Below are positions 52,552 to 64,000 of a DNA stretch of 64,000 nucleotides, piece after piece. Position numbers and translations under genes: made by a program. Under the pieces are notes generated by a model. The model did no database searches and was not told where the DNA came from. It saw only the letters and a program-made list of their open reading frames with translations. Position 1 is the stretch's first letter, and every line of letters begins with the position of its first letter. The stretch is from Adiantum capillus-veneris. Lineage: Eukaryota; Streptophyta; Polypodiopsida; Polypodiales; Pteridaceae. The stretch spans positions 3,204,501 through 3,268,500 of the forward strand of contig CM043942.1 of the NCBI GenBank assembly GCA_014529385.2, given 5' to 3'.

Positions 52552-54905
52552 CACAAGGACCTAAGTAGATTTATTACTAACACTCGTGTGATGGTTGCTT
52601 GATTTAGTTTCGGCTAAAGAAAGCGTTTTTTTCTTAAGTGGATCCGGAAGAGGATATTCCACGATCAAGTGGATAGCCAAGAAGCGTGTGTCTTGCCGAG
52701 GGTCTGCGACTAGATAGGTTTAGTTAGGATCTGTTGATTAGAGTAGTTGTTGGTGGTCGAGTGATTTGTGAGGTGATAAAAGCGTTTACTAGTCTGTGTG
52801 TGGCAGTGAAGCATTTTTCTACTCATAGATGCAAAACCCCATATGATTTGTAGGAGTAGCTTTAGGTAAGTGATCTGATTCTGATCTAGAGCTATTCAAC
52901 ACTGAATTATTTGCTGAAGTGCTTGATTGCATTTGAAATCACGGAAAAGTGTGCTTTTGAGGGCAAAATGCATTAAACAATCTTTTGTGGATATTTTTGT
53001 ATGACTGAGTGACGTTGTGCATATAAAAGAGCATTTGCAAGGGTTCTGTGAAGAAAACTTGCAATTCTGTAAACATAGACATCCTACGCGTAGGATGTCT
53101 CAAGGGGGTTCTGGAGACCAAATTTGAAAATTCTTACTGCACCAGTGTGTTCAGAAGGGGGGGTTTACCCTATGTATACATTGAAACTAAAGTTTTGACC
53201 AACTCTTGACACCCAAAAGACCAAAGACAGAGTGTCAAAAACGCGAAAACAAGAAACTTAAGATTCTGAGCAGAATTTTGCATAAAATCTGGTAGGAATG
53301 TTTGAAAAGTAGTGCTCAAGACTTGGGGATGCTTGTGGATGAATTCTGCCACAAATTTCATCAGTAGACATCCTACACGTAGGATGTCTAGAGAGTGATT
53401 CTGGAAGCAAAAATCAAGTTTTGACATCATACCCATATTCTGCATGTTGTGTTGGACACACACACCAAAGCTCATGTCATTTGGACATATAGACTGAGAG
53501 TTAAGGGGATGTTACTCTTTTAGAGAAATATTTTCCCAAAAGTGGTGATTCTGAGAAATTTTGACATCCAACATTTGTTGTGATCACATATTCTTGTTAT
53601 ATGTATCAAGAAGCACCTTGGGTAGAAACAGAAGTCCATTCTGAGAAAAAAATACATCCTATGCGTAGGATGTCTACAGTGTGATCTGGTGGAAATTTTG
53701 CAATTCTGAGTTGACTAGTGAGTTCAGAAGGTAGGTTTTACCCTATTTTCACCTGGAAAGGGGAACTTGACCATATCTTGACAGGATAAGGCCAGATAGA
53801 CTGAAATTGCCAGACATCCTACCCAAATTGTGCCAAGGCATTATTCCAAGACCAAAACCATAGGATGGCTGCAGGAGCATGATCTGCATGATATATTGAG
53901 TGACTGAGAGAGTTTTCATCTCATTTGGGGGAGAAACGGGGGTCCTAAGCAGACTTTAGCACTTTTGACTGAAAAAGACTAGAACAGCTAAAATTGGGGT
54001 TGTTTGCACTCCAAACTTAATTTTGAGCATACCACTGTGATCAGCACCCTAAGGAGAGTATGTGGTTCAAATTTGGGGCAATTTTGAGCAGTTAGACATC
54101 CTACGAGTAGGATGTCTAAGGCATGATTTAGAGGCCAAATTCAAACTGTGGACATAGCAGGGTGTTGTATAGCCTTAGGCAAGCCTCCTAGTCAAATTTG
54201 GTCCAATTTGGAGTTGATTTGACTTAGGAATTCATCAAAACAGACATCACGCTTTTGGAACAGATTCTTGATCATTTGACCAACCTATAGGTGTCAGAAT
54301 CAAAAAGTAAAAATAGTTGTGAGTTAAGCACATCAAAGGGAAGCTACAGTGCAAGTTTGAGCTGAAACAGAGCAAAAAGACATCCTACGCATAGGATGTC
54401 TCCAGCTTGATTTAGGACTCCAAATCAACCTATGAGCACACCACTGTGATCAGCACATCAAGGAGAAGCTGGGGTGAAAATTTCAAGTCAATCTGAGCAA
54501 AAAGACATCCTACGCGTAGAATGTCTCTAGGCCAGTTTTAGGGTCCAACTGTACTTTTGACCATACAAAAGTGTTCACACTGTCACAGAGATCCCAAATC
54601 TTCTTTTAAAATTGAATTTGGACTCATTTTGACCATTCTAAACTTCATTTCACTATTTTGGCCATAACTTTCAAAAACGGTATCGGATCGGAAAAGTTTT
54701 AATATCAAAATGTAGCCTAAGAGCGGCTCTACATTTCTTAGAGCATATAGTTCAACTTTGAAAAAAAACATCGTTTGAGGCCTCAAAATACTTTCGGAAG
54801 TCAGGGGTGTCTAAAAGCAACAATTTGTGAGAATTGTGACGAAACGATTCAAACGCAGCTTAGACAAGCTTGGAGATCCCGGCGATAGAGGAATATCCTC
54901 CCACA
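52552..54905 (+). other. Long 5' leader
   Basis: Non-coding, 2.35 kb between PBS and the first gag ATG. Its second half is the palindrome array described next. Confidence 0.75.
53077..54526. repeat. Array of self-complementary 24-mers on a decayed 285-bp tandem repeat
   Basis: Copies at 53077-53100, 53366-53389, 53652-53675, 54094-54117, 54378-54401 and 54503-54526, plus a half copy at 53812. The left half is AGACATCCTACG and the right half CGTAGGATGTCT; the first copy is a perfect palindrome and the others differ from it at one to three positions. Intervals are 289, 286, 160, 282, 284 and 125 bp, and 160+125 is again 285. Flanks share a weaker pattern (TGATTTTGGAGNCCAAAT) but are much more diverged than the palindromes. 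Confidence 0.93.
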
Positions 54906-57900
54906 ATGGATCTTCCAAACCTACAATTGATAAAGACCCATCTTTTTGAGAGAGTTTGGATGATTGGTCATGAGAGTGAAGGACTATATAGATACATTGA
55001 CGACAATGAGGTCAATCTTTATAGGTGCTCAGATCCATACCTAGAAGAGATAACGGATTACAAGCTCTTATATGTCTACACATACGGAGTTGACTGTCAA
55101 TAGAGATCTATAGTTGTCGACAAGTATGGACGAGAATACAGAGTTGTAGAAAGCACAAATCCACTAACTGTACTAGAAAGAGGTGGATATTTGGTCAATG
55201 AAGGACCACAAATGCCTCCACCAAACACGAGAATTCCTATAGGAATTCCAAGAAGAGAGCCACCACGATTCCCTTCAAGAGCGATAACGAGAGAAGGATT
55301 GGGAGAGTCTCTGGTTAGACTTGTAGACAATCGACAAGTAAGACCATCCCAAGTCCAGAAATGGGTAAACAGAAAATACTCCGGAGATAAAGACCCAAGA
55401 GATCACGTAACGGCTTTTAGAAGAGTGATTAGAGCAGAGAAAGTTTCAGATTTTGCGACAGAGTTTGCAGGATTTGGATTGACTCTAGAAGATGATGCAG
55501 CTACATGGTTCGACTCGGTGGAAAAATGGGATTTTGAGACCCTAGATGAGCTGTTTAAGGAGTTTATTGAAGAATTCTCGCCAAAAGGCATTGCTCACAA
55601 CACGGTCTCGCAAATCCATAGATTCAAACAGAAAGAGGATGAATTAGTACGCAAAGCATCATTACGTCTCAAGAGATATGTTAAGCTCTGTCCGAGAGCG
55701 GAATTACCTACGCGAGCACGACTGATGCTGATCTTTATCCAGGGAATGAGACATGCGGGCCTTCAGAAGGATCTGCATATGATAAGGAGGATGACGCTAA
55801 ACGAGTTGATCAAAGAAGCTCTTTATCTAGTGGATAATTGTGAGGCATACAAAGAAAAGGACTTAAAGAGTCAAGGAGATGACACATCCTCTCAGCACAG
55901 TGTTTCATAGATAAGTGAGTCCATTGCCAAGCCAACGGCACCTATTGATCAAGAAAAGCTTATCGACGACTTGGTCAAGAGGTTGATTCCTCTTGTACGG
56001 TCTGATTCGGGAGAGCCGAAGTGGTGTGAAATTGAGAGAAAATGGATGAACCATACGGGGGAAGAGTGGTATTATAGCATGGAAAATTCTAGGGAGAGGT
56101 ATGTACAACCTGTTCCAAAGGCACCTACTCCACCTAGATACATTACGGGGAATGCGCCAGGACCAGTAGGAGTTTTAAGGCCACAGCTTGGTCTTAAGAC
56201 AACAACCTCCGCTGCCAGTGCTAGAATGCCGATAGACATGAGATACATGCCAATGATGGAAGCATCAAATAAACCAACGCCAGTACCAGCTACAATGTGG
56301 TATAGCAACAAAAGTGAGTACTATCCTTCGGAGCAACAAAATGTGAGAGAAACACATGGAGTGGTGAGGCCAGTACAACCTCCACCTCTTGGGTTTCAGT
56401 CGAAAGAAAGAAGGTATGAAATGGAAGAAAGGAAATTGCAATTCATTGCAAATAGCGGCTTATCTAGGTCAAAGCTTGCTTATAGCCAAGAGGAAATGCT
56501 AAAAGAATCTCCTCAACCAGAGACAGATTGTCACAAAAGTCGTGACAACCACTTGGTCAAACAATGTCCTCATACGGAGATCACTGAAGTAAATGCCTAT
56601 TGTCTTGAGTGTGGCATCACTCACTTAATCCCCGATTGCCCGAAAAAAACAAACCAAATCAGGAAAATCATGACAAATGTATCAGGGATTGTTCAGCTCC
56701 CTAGTAGCTCAGAAAATGAAAATGTTGTACCAGTTCAAGCAGTTACGAGAGCACAAGCTCAAAAGAAAGCTGATGAGAATCCAGAGACGAATCCAGAGAC
56801 AAAGAACACGAAAAGTGACATGAGTCCAAAGACAGATGATGGACCAAAGACAGACGCACCTATTCAGAAAATTACCAAGAGCAAACGAAATAGTTTGAAA
56901 GCTAGAAAGACTAGGATGAAAGCACGCAAGGAACGAGAGCAAAAATCCCTAGCTGAGAAGCTTACCGAAGCTGAGGAGAAGATAAAACAACATGAGGAAA
57001 AGGAGGCACCTTCTCTTACATAGATGGTTAAACCTCTAAAAGAACCATCCACGGATGAGAAACCGAGAATTGCTAGTTCAAGAGGATCTGTGTTGGTAGA
57101 GAAGGTTAATGAGACATTAGATGCCCTCTTGAAAGCCTATGATGTGAGACTCAAAAACAACCAAACCCAAGAACACAGGTGGATGAAATATCCCGATGCG
57201 AAACTAGAAAAGCAAAGGTTTGAAATGTTCCAGAAAATAATTCAAACAGCCCAAGCTTTACTAGAACCACCAGTTGTAAAACCTGAGGATGTGATCCGTG
57301 TCATGCCTACACAAGTAATCCCACCAAACCAGGAACTAAAAGAGCCAGATTCTAGTCATGAGCACATACCAAACCTCAAAGACCCAGCATTAGAACCAAG
57401 GATAGTACTGAATTATACCATGGATAACTCTTTCGAGGGATTTCACCAAGCTATACCTGAGGATTGTAAAGAGATAGATGGTCTTGACGAATTGTGGAAA
57501 CAAGTCAGAGAGGCCAATGAAGCCGATGACCTAAGAAGACGAGTAGACAAGAATGGTGATGAACGAGGAGTGTTTCTACCACCAATAGAGGAATTTGAGA
57601 CTGGATCTCAAATGAATCTAGACATGCAATCGTGTTGGGGCGACAAAGGATCTGTACAATCTATGGATAGTCAACCCCATTCTCTAAGAACACTACCATG
57701 CTACATGGGAGAGTACGAGACCAAGTCAGATGTGGTTGCATTCCCATCACAGAGACTGTCTCCCAACAAGGCCATCGATTCAAAGGGGCTAGTAGATATT
57801 CTATCTACCCCAGTCACCTGTACAATAATGTTAGCCGAGTTGCTCAGAATAAGACCAAACATGTGGGCTAATGTGGGTAAATGTCTAGAGAAATTTGGTG

Positions 57901-58067
57901 TAAAAACCCCAATGACTCAAATCGAGGAAGGCATCAAAGAGCTTGAAATGCCTCAACTAAATACTAGGCCAGTGCCATTCAACAAGGTAGGTGAGTATTA
58001 CGAGGGAGAAGATGGACACCACCCTTCCTATGGAATTCAATGGTGTAAAAACCATGGCAATCCTTGA
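54906..58067 (+). pseudogene. gag polyprotein, one frame with three UAG stops
   Basis: A single frame runs from ATG 54906 (MDLPNLQLIKTHLFERVW) to TGA 58065-58067, broken only by TAG 55101-55103, 55908-55910 and 57021-57023. The capsid (Retrotrans_gag type) lies at 55260-55850: RKYSGDKDPRDHVTAFRRVI, DDAATWFDSVEKWDFETLDELFKEFIEEF, IQGMRHAGLQKDL. Around 56530-56640 two Cys/His clusters (CHKSRDNHLVKQC and CLECGITHLIPDC) look like diverged knuckles. The remainder is Lys/Glu-rich and low complexity. A role in particle assembly is inferred from the capsid region. Confidence 0.85.
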
Positions 58068-58749
58068 CAGTGGAGCTGGTGTGGCCATTGCAACCAAAGA
58101 GGTTTGGAAAAAATGGGGAAAACCTACCTTGATATCCACACGATTGACCCTACAACTTGCAGACGGACACAAGGAAAAGCCCCTAGGACTGCTAGAAAAA
58201 GTACTTGTTACTTCTTGTGGCATTGAATATGAACACACTTTTGTTGTTGTTGACTTTGGCAAGAAGAACAACTATGACATCATTCTGGGAAGACCATTCA
58301 TGCGACAATTGAAAATGGTCCAAGATTGGGGTTATGACCATATATACCTGAGACATATGGAAACCATAACAAAGATAAACTTGAGGGACCATAGCTATAG
58401 GGATGTGACGAGAACACCGGTTGAGGAGTTTGATTCCGCCACAGTAGCAGGATCAGAACTTCCAGCTTGGTTAGGTAAGCCTAAAGAACTGTGGATCTGT
58501 GGAGCTTCACAATGTGGTAGCTTGAAACGTGAGGAATGTATCCTAGAACGGGTTATAGAGGACAGGGACTATATCCCAGAACCATTTCCTGAAGAAGAGT
58601 TAGAGCCTTTTGGATGGGAACACATCTTGGCTACTCTGGACGTGTGCGCCGTGGAGGATGCTCCCACAACAAAGTTTTGTGATGAAAATGGCGATGATGT
58701 CGTTGCTTATTTTGCAGTGAGTGTAATCCAGGAAAACGAAGAGAACTAG
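57991..58749 (+). CDS. Retropepsin-type aspartic protease, in the +1 frame relative to gag
   Basis: Open from just after TAG 57988-57990 to TAG 58747-58749. FNGVKTMAILDSGAGVAIATKEVW carries the active-site D-S-G (Asp codon 58066-58068), and FVVVDFGKKNNYDIILGRPFMRQ is the closing motif of plant gypsy proteases. The gag stop TGA overlaps this Asp codon. Gag and protease frames overlap for 74 bases (57991-58064), so protease would need a frameshift there, or a one-base mutation has separated a former fusion. About 140 further residues follow with no recognised domain. Confidence 0.85.
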   Translation: MSITREKMDTTLPMEFNGVKTMAILDSGAGVAIATKEVWKKWGKPTLISTRLTLQLADGHKEKPLGLLEKVLVTSCGIEYEHTFVVVDFGKKNNYDIILGRPFMRQLKMVQDWGYDHIYLRHMETITKINLRDHSYRDVTRTPVEEFDSATVAGSELPAWLGKPKELWICGASQCGSLKREECILERVIEDRDYIPEPFPEEELEPFGWEHILATLDVCAVEDAPTTKFCDENGDDVVAYFAVSVIQENEEN

Positions 58750-59786
58750 ACATCAACAAGCTCTCGACATCAGGAACAAACAAAGAAATGTGGAGAATCA
58801 AAAGATGAAGAAGACGACGAGCTCTATGACTCTCTAGAACACTTCGAGCTTCAAGAAGATCAACGACCCAAGAATCAATGTCATCGCTACACGAGTAAAG
58901 TGCATCAAAAGTGGATTCCAAAGTCCTCGATGAAGACACAGCCACCACAAGCATCCTCATATAGGGCTCCTAATAAGGATGCAAAGACTCAGCTAGGAGG
59001 AATACGACCAAAGCAACGAGCTAACAATGATACAATCAATGGGCTAGAAAAGTCCTCCAAGAAACTACCACCCACGAGCAAATAGACAGTAACTTTCCAC
59101 TACCAGCCAAAAAATCAAGGGAAAGTACAAGAAGTCAACCTTGCTGAGGATAGTCGCGATAGTGATGAATCTTATGACATCCCCTATCATCAACTCAGGC
59201 CATCACTATCACCAACCCCTTCAGCAACAACCATGACAGGTCCAAAGAACAGGACAACAAGTCAAAGCCAAAAAGCTTGACAAATCTGGATACCAAAAAG
59301 CCAGATCGGCAAAAAACAGATATGGATCAAGAAGACAAAGATCTCTAATGACAAATCACAAGATCCAACACCAAAACAAAAACAAGGAAAGTGTGCACGA
59401 ACGGGTAAGAATATCACAAAGTCGCAAGCTTTCACAACTCAGGTTTGGGCTCCAAAGAAGTTGATTCAAGCACAAAAAAGTCAGGAACTCATTTGGATTC
59501 CAAAACAACCACATTATCAACTTTCAAAGCCTGAATCCCGTCACCAACCAAGCGTACAAGGGCTAAAGCAAAGACCACTGTTGACTCACACAACAAAAAG
59601 GTGGATCCCAAAAAGTCTATTCAAACACAAACAAAGCACGCGCAAGTATGGGTTCCCAAACGAGCGTCAACAACAAAACAACCAATAATCGCAAAGAAAT
59701 GGGTCTCAAAGAAGAACAACAAAACTGTTGTTAGTGCATCGCCGCTTGAATTCTTACAATTCTTCCTACGATTACAATACAGTTAG
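58750..59786 (+). pseudogene. Repetitive protease tail with W-[IVA]-P-K motifs
   Basis: The protease frame continues after its TAG, with further stops at TAG 59083-59085 and TGA 59278-59280, to about 59688, and then moves to another frame to 59786. It carries repeated WIPK, WAPK or WVPK motifs with Trp codons near 58912, 59287, 59446, 59494, 59602 and 59644, plus WIKK and WVSK variants, in Lys/Gln/Ser/Pro-rich surroundings. Such W-x-P-K motifs occur in tails of some plant retroelement polyproteins; function unknown, nucleic-acid binding is a guess. Confidence 0.6.
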
Positions 59787-61275
59787 AAGAGAGCAAGTCG
59801 CTTCAATCAAGAAACGATACAGGAGCTTCAAAGACCATTACATTGCTTAGAATAGGAAGCCTCGCCAACAAATGCCAATAAGCAAATTGCTTATACCCAC
59901 ATCTTGCACAACATAAATCTTTTCCATGCATTGACTGTGTATGCATAATAGGGCTACATTACAAGGCCTGCATAGGCACAACTTTTAATTTCCCAAGCAC
60001 AACACATACCATTTTCAATACCCTGTCGTAAAGGATGACTCCAAATAGGAAGGGGGGAGGCATTTTGAATGCGGACCTAACATTATGACTATTAGAGGGC
60101 AATGTTTTGTGAGATGCATTGAATTTTTTGCGTTTTATTGTGATAATTTTTTTTACGAAATTTAGAGTATATGCCCTCATAGTAGTGTTACAAAGGAGTA
60201 TGGGGAAAAAATCCATATATGAGCCCCTAGGGACATGTGTATAGTGTACATAGCATTTAGATTTCTATTTGAATGATTTTTCTTTTGTTGAGTTGTTTTA
60301 GGATTTTCTTTGTTTATTATTAAGAAAAAATTAAAAAAATCCATAAGCCACATGAAGAAAAGACCGACGAGAGGCCTGAGCACTACAAAGAGAAGAAGGT
60401 ACAGGAAAACGATGAAACCTCACAAAGTATGTCTCAAAAACCACTACAACAGCCGAAGAACTTGTCACAAAGCAGTGTCAACATGCAACCGACAAGTCAT
60501 ACAAGTCAGAGTCGAGTAGCTAAGCCACAAAATGAGTGAAGTGTTAGTCCCAAAGCTTCAAGTAATATTCTCTATGGTCTAAGAATCTTAGCTATTCTAG
60601 GTACTGCTCAAGCTGGAAGAGTTGAGCATATTTACGTTGTGTTGCTCATGCTGGTATAGGTGAGCAAAAGAGTCGAAGTCTAAGTACTTAAGTCTGGTGA
60701 AGTGAAGGAGAAGGTCCAAAAATACACTCACGTACTGAGCACAGTGAGATACAAGTGGAGAAACTTCTACATCGAAAACCCTTCTTGGAAAGGTGGAAGC
60801 TATTGAGACATCTTTTGATGTCACATGTGCTACATTTATTCCTCGAAACACCCATCATCTCCTTCTTTCACATTGCATGCTTTTGGTGACAAATTTCTCA
60901 TATGCATATAGAGTGCCCCATAATTGGCACTTGCATCAGGCACTCTTTCCGTGTTTCACCCAAGCACTCACCTTTCATGAACATGTACTTCACGTTCAAC
61001 TACTCAACTCCAATAGGAGTGTATACCAAAGGCATTTTTTTCCCACCGGGTTTTTTCCCTTTGGTCATCCAAGTTTCAGACCCTAATCTAAAGACACCTA
61101 TCACCATCCTCTTGTACATATTCCTTATACATCAACAATAAGGAAATGCTACTCAAATCAATTGACAAATGAATTGGAGAACCAATTTCTGATCATAGCA
61201 TACTTCTCCTCAATGGCGAGTCGAAGAATGGCCTACAATGACAAAGCTGTAGACAACACTAGCAGCATGATTGCA
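59787..61275 (+). other. Unassigned interior of the TR-GAG-like element
   Basis: No RT, RNase H or integrase motif in any frame. A short charged frame (PHEEKTDERPEHYKEKKVQEND) lies near 60345-60530. Poly(T)/(A)-rich pieces around 60130-60330. Confidence 0.6.
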
Positions 61276-61537
61276 CAGGAACAAAGAAGTCCCCAATGAA
61301 GAAGAGCAGACATAAAAGTAATCAGAGGATCTCAAAAGATGAATGGTTATGATGATAGATGTCTGCTCTAATGGATCATAGTTCTTGTTGTGGTTCGACA
61401 AAGTTACAAGCAGTGCAACAGATGAAACCAAAACAACATCACAGTGTTGACCGCTGAGTCAACAACACAAAATAACTCAAGAACAAAGAAGTCCTCAATG
61501 ACAAAGAGTAGACATAAGGGTAATCAGAGGATCTCAA

Positions 61538-61541
<4 letters not shown>
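61276..61541. repeat. 62-bp direct repeat around an LTR-start fragment
   Basis: GAACAAAGAAGTCC ... GAGGATCTCAAAAG occurs at about 61276-61338 and 61480-61541 with about 10 differences. Between them, 61444-61478 repeats the first 35 bp of the LTR (TGTTGACCGCTGAGTCAACA). The helicase fragment starts right after the second copy. Confidence 0.88.
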
Positions 61542-62071
<530 letters not shown>

Positions 62072-62126
62072 CAGCAAAGACCACATCGCCATCGACAACC
62101 ATGTCATGTTGGGGATGACATGAACG

Positions 62127-62139
62127 CGGAAGGGGGGAA
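62127..62139 (+). promoter_or_regulatory. Polypurine tract
   Basis: GGAAGGGGGGAA immediately before the 3' LTR TGTTGACC. Confidence 0.92.
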
Positions 62140-63095
62140 TGTTGACCGCTGGGTCAACAACACAACAAAACTCAAGTTTCGTACCAAAGTCTTATCTTTT
62201 GCGAGTTATGAAATGCTGCGGATTATGGCTATAAACGTCATTTGTAATTAGTAGTTATTCTAGTTTTAGAAGCCGAGGTGTAATGGCACTTCCAAATTGT
62301 AAATACAAAGCGATTTGTCCCTTTCAACCCCATTTTTGGTTAAACCTAAGGTAGCCTTAGTATATAAGGTACCCAGGTCATTTTGTAAAAAGACTTTTAT
62401 CATAATTAAAGTTTAGCGCTGCCGTCTACTGTGTGTGAGAGAGAAAGAGAGTGAGCGTGAGCTTCATCCTCTCACTACGCCCGGCTCGCTCAACACATTG
62501 GAGATCCGACTGCACCATTGTTGTAGGCTCGAGGAGAGCTACGTGACAACGCCAAGCATTCCACGCGAGACGAAGCGCACACGCCGACGCATCTACGAGC
62601 TATTTGTGGTCGTAAGTGTATCAAACGATGTCTATTTTCTGCCTGCTAGTAGTCTATAGAATCGTGGCGACGTAAGCTACGCATAAGTACTCATAAATTT
62701 CAGTTTCGGGCACTTTCAAAATTCTGCTCTGTCATCCTACGCGTTTTCCGCAGATGGGTTTAGAGTGAGGGTTTTGAGTGTAGAAGCTTAGGGACAAGTG
62801 TATCCTAGTGAGGGGATGGTGTTCCTTAAGTTTCGTATGAATCTGGCATGATTAGATGAGTTAACTTCCGTATATGTGTATGTGGCTAGGTGGTGTAGTT
62901 GAGGGCAGTGAGGTTCTTGATTGTGGTTTAGTTGGCCTTCCAGAGTGTTGTATGTGTAGGATCGTCTCAGCCAGACAAGCTAAAGAGATTTCCTCTGTGT
63001 GCCTATCGTGTCATCTGTGTCCTCGATTGACATTATGTTGATCTAGGTAGTGTTTGCATGCACTTCATGGGTGTGTGAGTCGCTCCCGTCCAACA
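62140..63095 (+). repeat. 3' LTR
   Basis: 956 bp. Matches 51600-52532 but has an insertion around 62463-62492 (TTCATCCTCTCACTACGC) where the 5' LTR has only a few bases. Confidence 0.95.
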
Positions 63096-64000
63096 ATAAC
63101 ATTACGAAAATAACAGAAGGCAAAACCGTATGAAGTTCCTTAAAGCCAGATTTTGTGTGAGAAGGCTCATACTAGGATCAGATGTTGAGCTTTTAGCGCC
63201 AAAGTCATGGGAAGGCTAATGTTAAAGGTCCAAGATCAAAGGTAAAATTGATTATTTACCATATATACCATATGTGTTGTGAAAAATTAACTAACATCTA
63301 ATAGAAATTTTATCATTATTCTTCATGGTTAGACCATCATCTACTATCATGAGCTGTAGATAACAAGAGAATGGAACATTAACTATAGACCAAAAATATC
63401 CATGAGTGACGAATTAATATTTATTCATGTATTTTACGAGTATCATCAGATGTAGACAATTGAAAACTACAAACAATTGAAAATTGTTGACACTTTGTGT
63501 GGAGTACGAAATATTGTTCGACTAATGAGTAGTCCGTGATTTGGTAGCCAATTAAACTAATATATATTATAGTATCTACAGATGCAACAAAGTACCACTA
63601 AGATTGGTCCTCTGTTTTGAATTCTTAGCATGCCTGGCAAGAGATAGAACATGGATTGTGAGTGTATGAGGGAGGAGCGACCTGGCCATTTTAAAGTAGT
63701 GCATGTAAGTGGGCCTTCGTGCACAACAAATATTGACCATCTTCCTATGGGACCAAACGCATACAATTCTTATGGATCGAATACAATGTCTGGGTACAGA
63801 AATAGAATGAAGTAAATTGTGAAACTAGACCTAAAAGCCTAAAATCAACAGCAGCATCGTTGTCAATGCCGAAGGATGTCAGGCAGCGGCTGTTGTCGGA
63901 GAAAGTATTGCAATGGTTGCTACATTGCTACGTCAATGTCTACCGTGGTAGGTAGTCATTGTGGGAGGGGGAAGACAAATAGAGTAAAACTGAGTGAAAT
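63096..64000. other. Right flank, no gene seen
   Basis: Begins with the target duplication ATAAC. AT-rich, with no coding or repeat signature I can support. Confidence 0.5.

Noticed and set aside
58060-58068. CCT TGA C as an antizyme-like +1 frameshift site at the gag stop
   Set aside because: The protease strand preceding the active site is encoded upstream in the +1 frame, so a shift at the stop would be too late.

Overview
This 64-kb window is nuclear DNA of a land plant with a large, repeat-rich genome. Almost everything recognisable in it is a transposable element or a relic of one, and no intact host gene is visible. The evidence for a plant is: Ty1/copia primer-binding sites matching the 3' end of initiator tRNA-Met, a tRNA-Asp-type site (TGGCGCCGTTGCCGGGGA) of the kind used by plant Ty3/gypsy elements, a chromovirus-like gypsy element, TRIM- and TR-GAG-like non-autonomous LTR elements, and a captured plant-type DEAD-box helicase. 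The LINE reverse transcriptase reads like those I associate with algae, ferns and lycophytes, so a non-seed plant or a conifer is possible, but this is a weak inference.

Layout. 1-1102: gag of a gypsy element on the minus strand, cut by the window edge. 1502-1893: C-rich minisatellite. 2660-10154: an old minus-strand copia element, split by a younger complete copia element at 3079-8547 (188/192-bp LTRs, TSD GGATT). 10233-18453: decayed minus-strand chromovirus (LTRs 1363 and 1232 bp). 18454-38600: a plus-strand gypsy integrase relic whose frame is broken into three pieces by two insertions, each carrying a second insertion. The first insertion is a TRIM-like element (18744-25440, TSD CTCAC) with a 4.9-kb LINE (about 20351-25272) in the GA microsatellite of its right LTR. 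The second is an unidentified 3.56-kb unit (25993-38342, TSD GAGCT) carrying a complete minus-strand gypsy element (27530-36315, TSD CAAAT).

38601-44500: non-coding DNA, then a leader-like stretch with three palindromes and a degenerate gag-like frame. 44594-48487: three LTRs of one copia family with GA/CT microsatellites, two of them flanking a deletion derivative. 48504-49549: a foldback element with arms of about 480 bp. 51600-63095: an 11.5-kb plus-strand LTR element (TSD ATAAC) with gag and protease but no reverse transcriptase or integrase that I can find. Its long 5' leader holds an array of self-complementary 24-mers, and before its 3' LTR it carries an intron-less fragment of a DBP2/DDX5-type helicase.

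How the parts fit. The autonomous elements (two copias, two gypsies, the LINE) are all broken by stops or frameshifts, so nothing here looks able to move by itself. The TRIM-like, TR-GAG-like and deletion-derivative elements would have depended on enzymes supplied by autonomous relatives. LTR divergence counted by eye is about 4% for the inner copia, 4-5% for the TR-GAG-like element and 10% for the nested gypsy, which gives an approximate insertion order. The most interesting unit is the 51600-63095 element. All boundaries come from reading LTR ends, TSDs, PBS and PPT by eye; no database search was possible.
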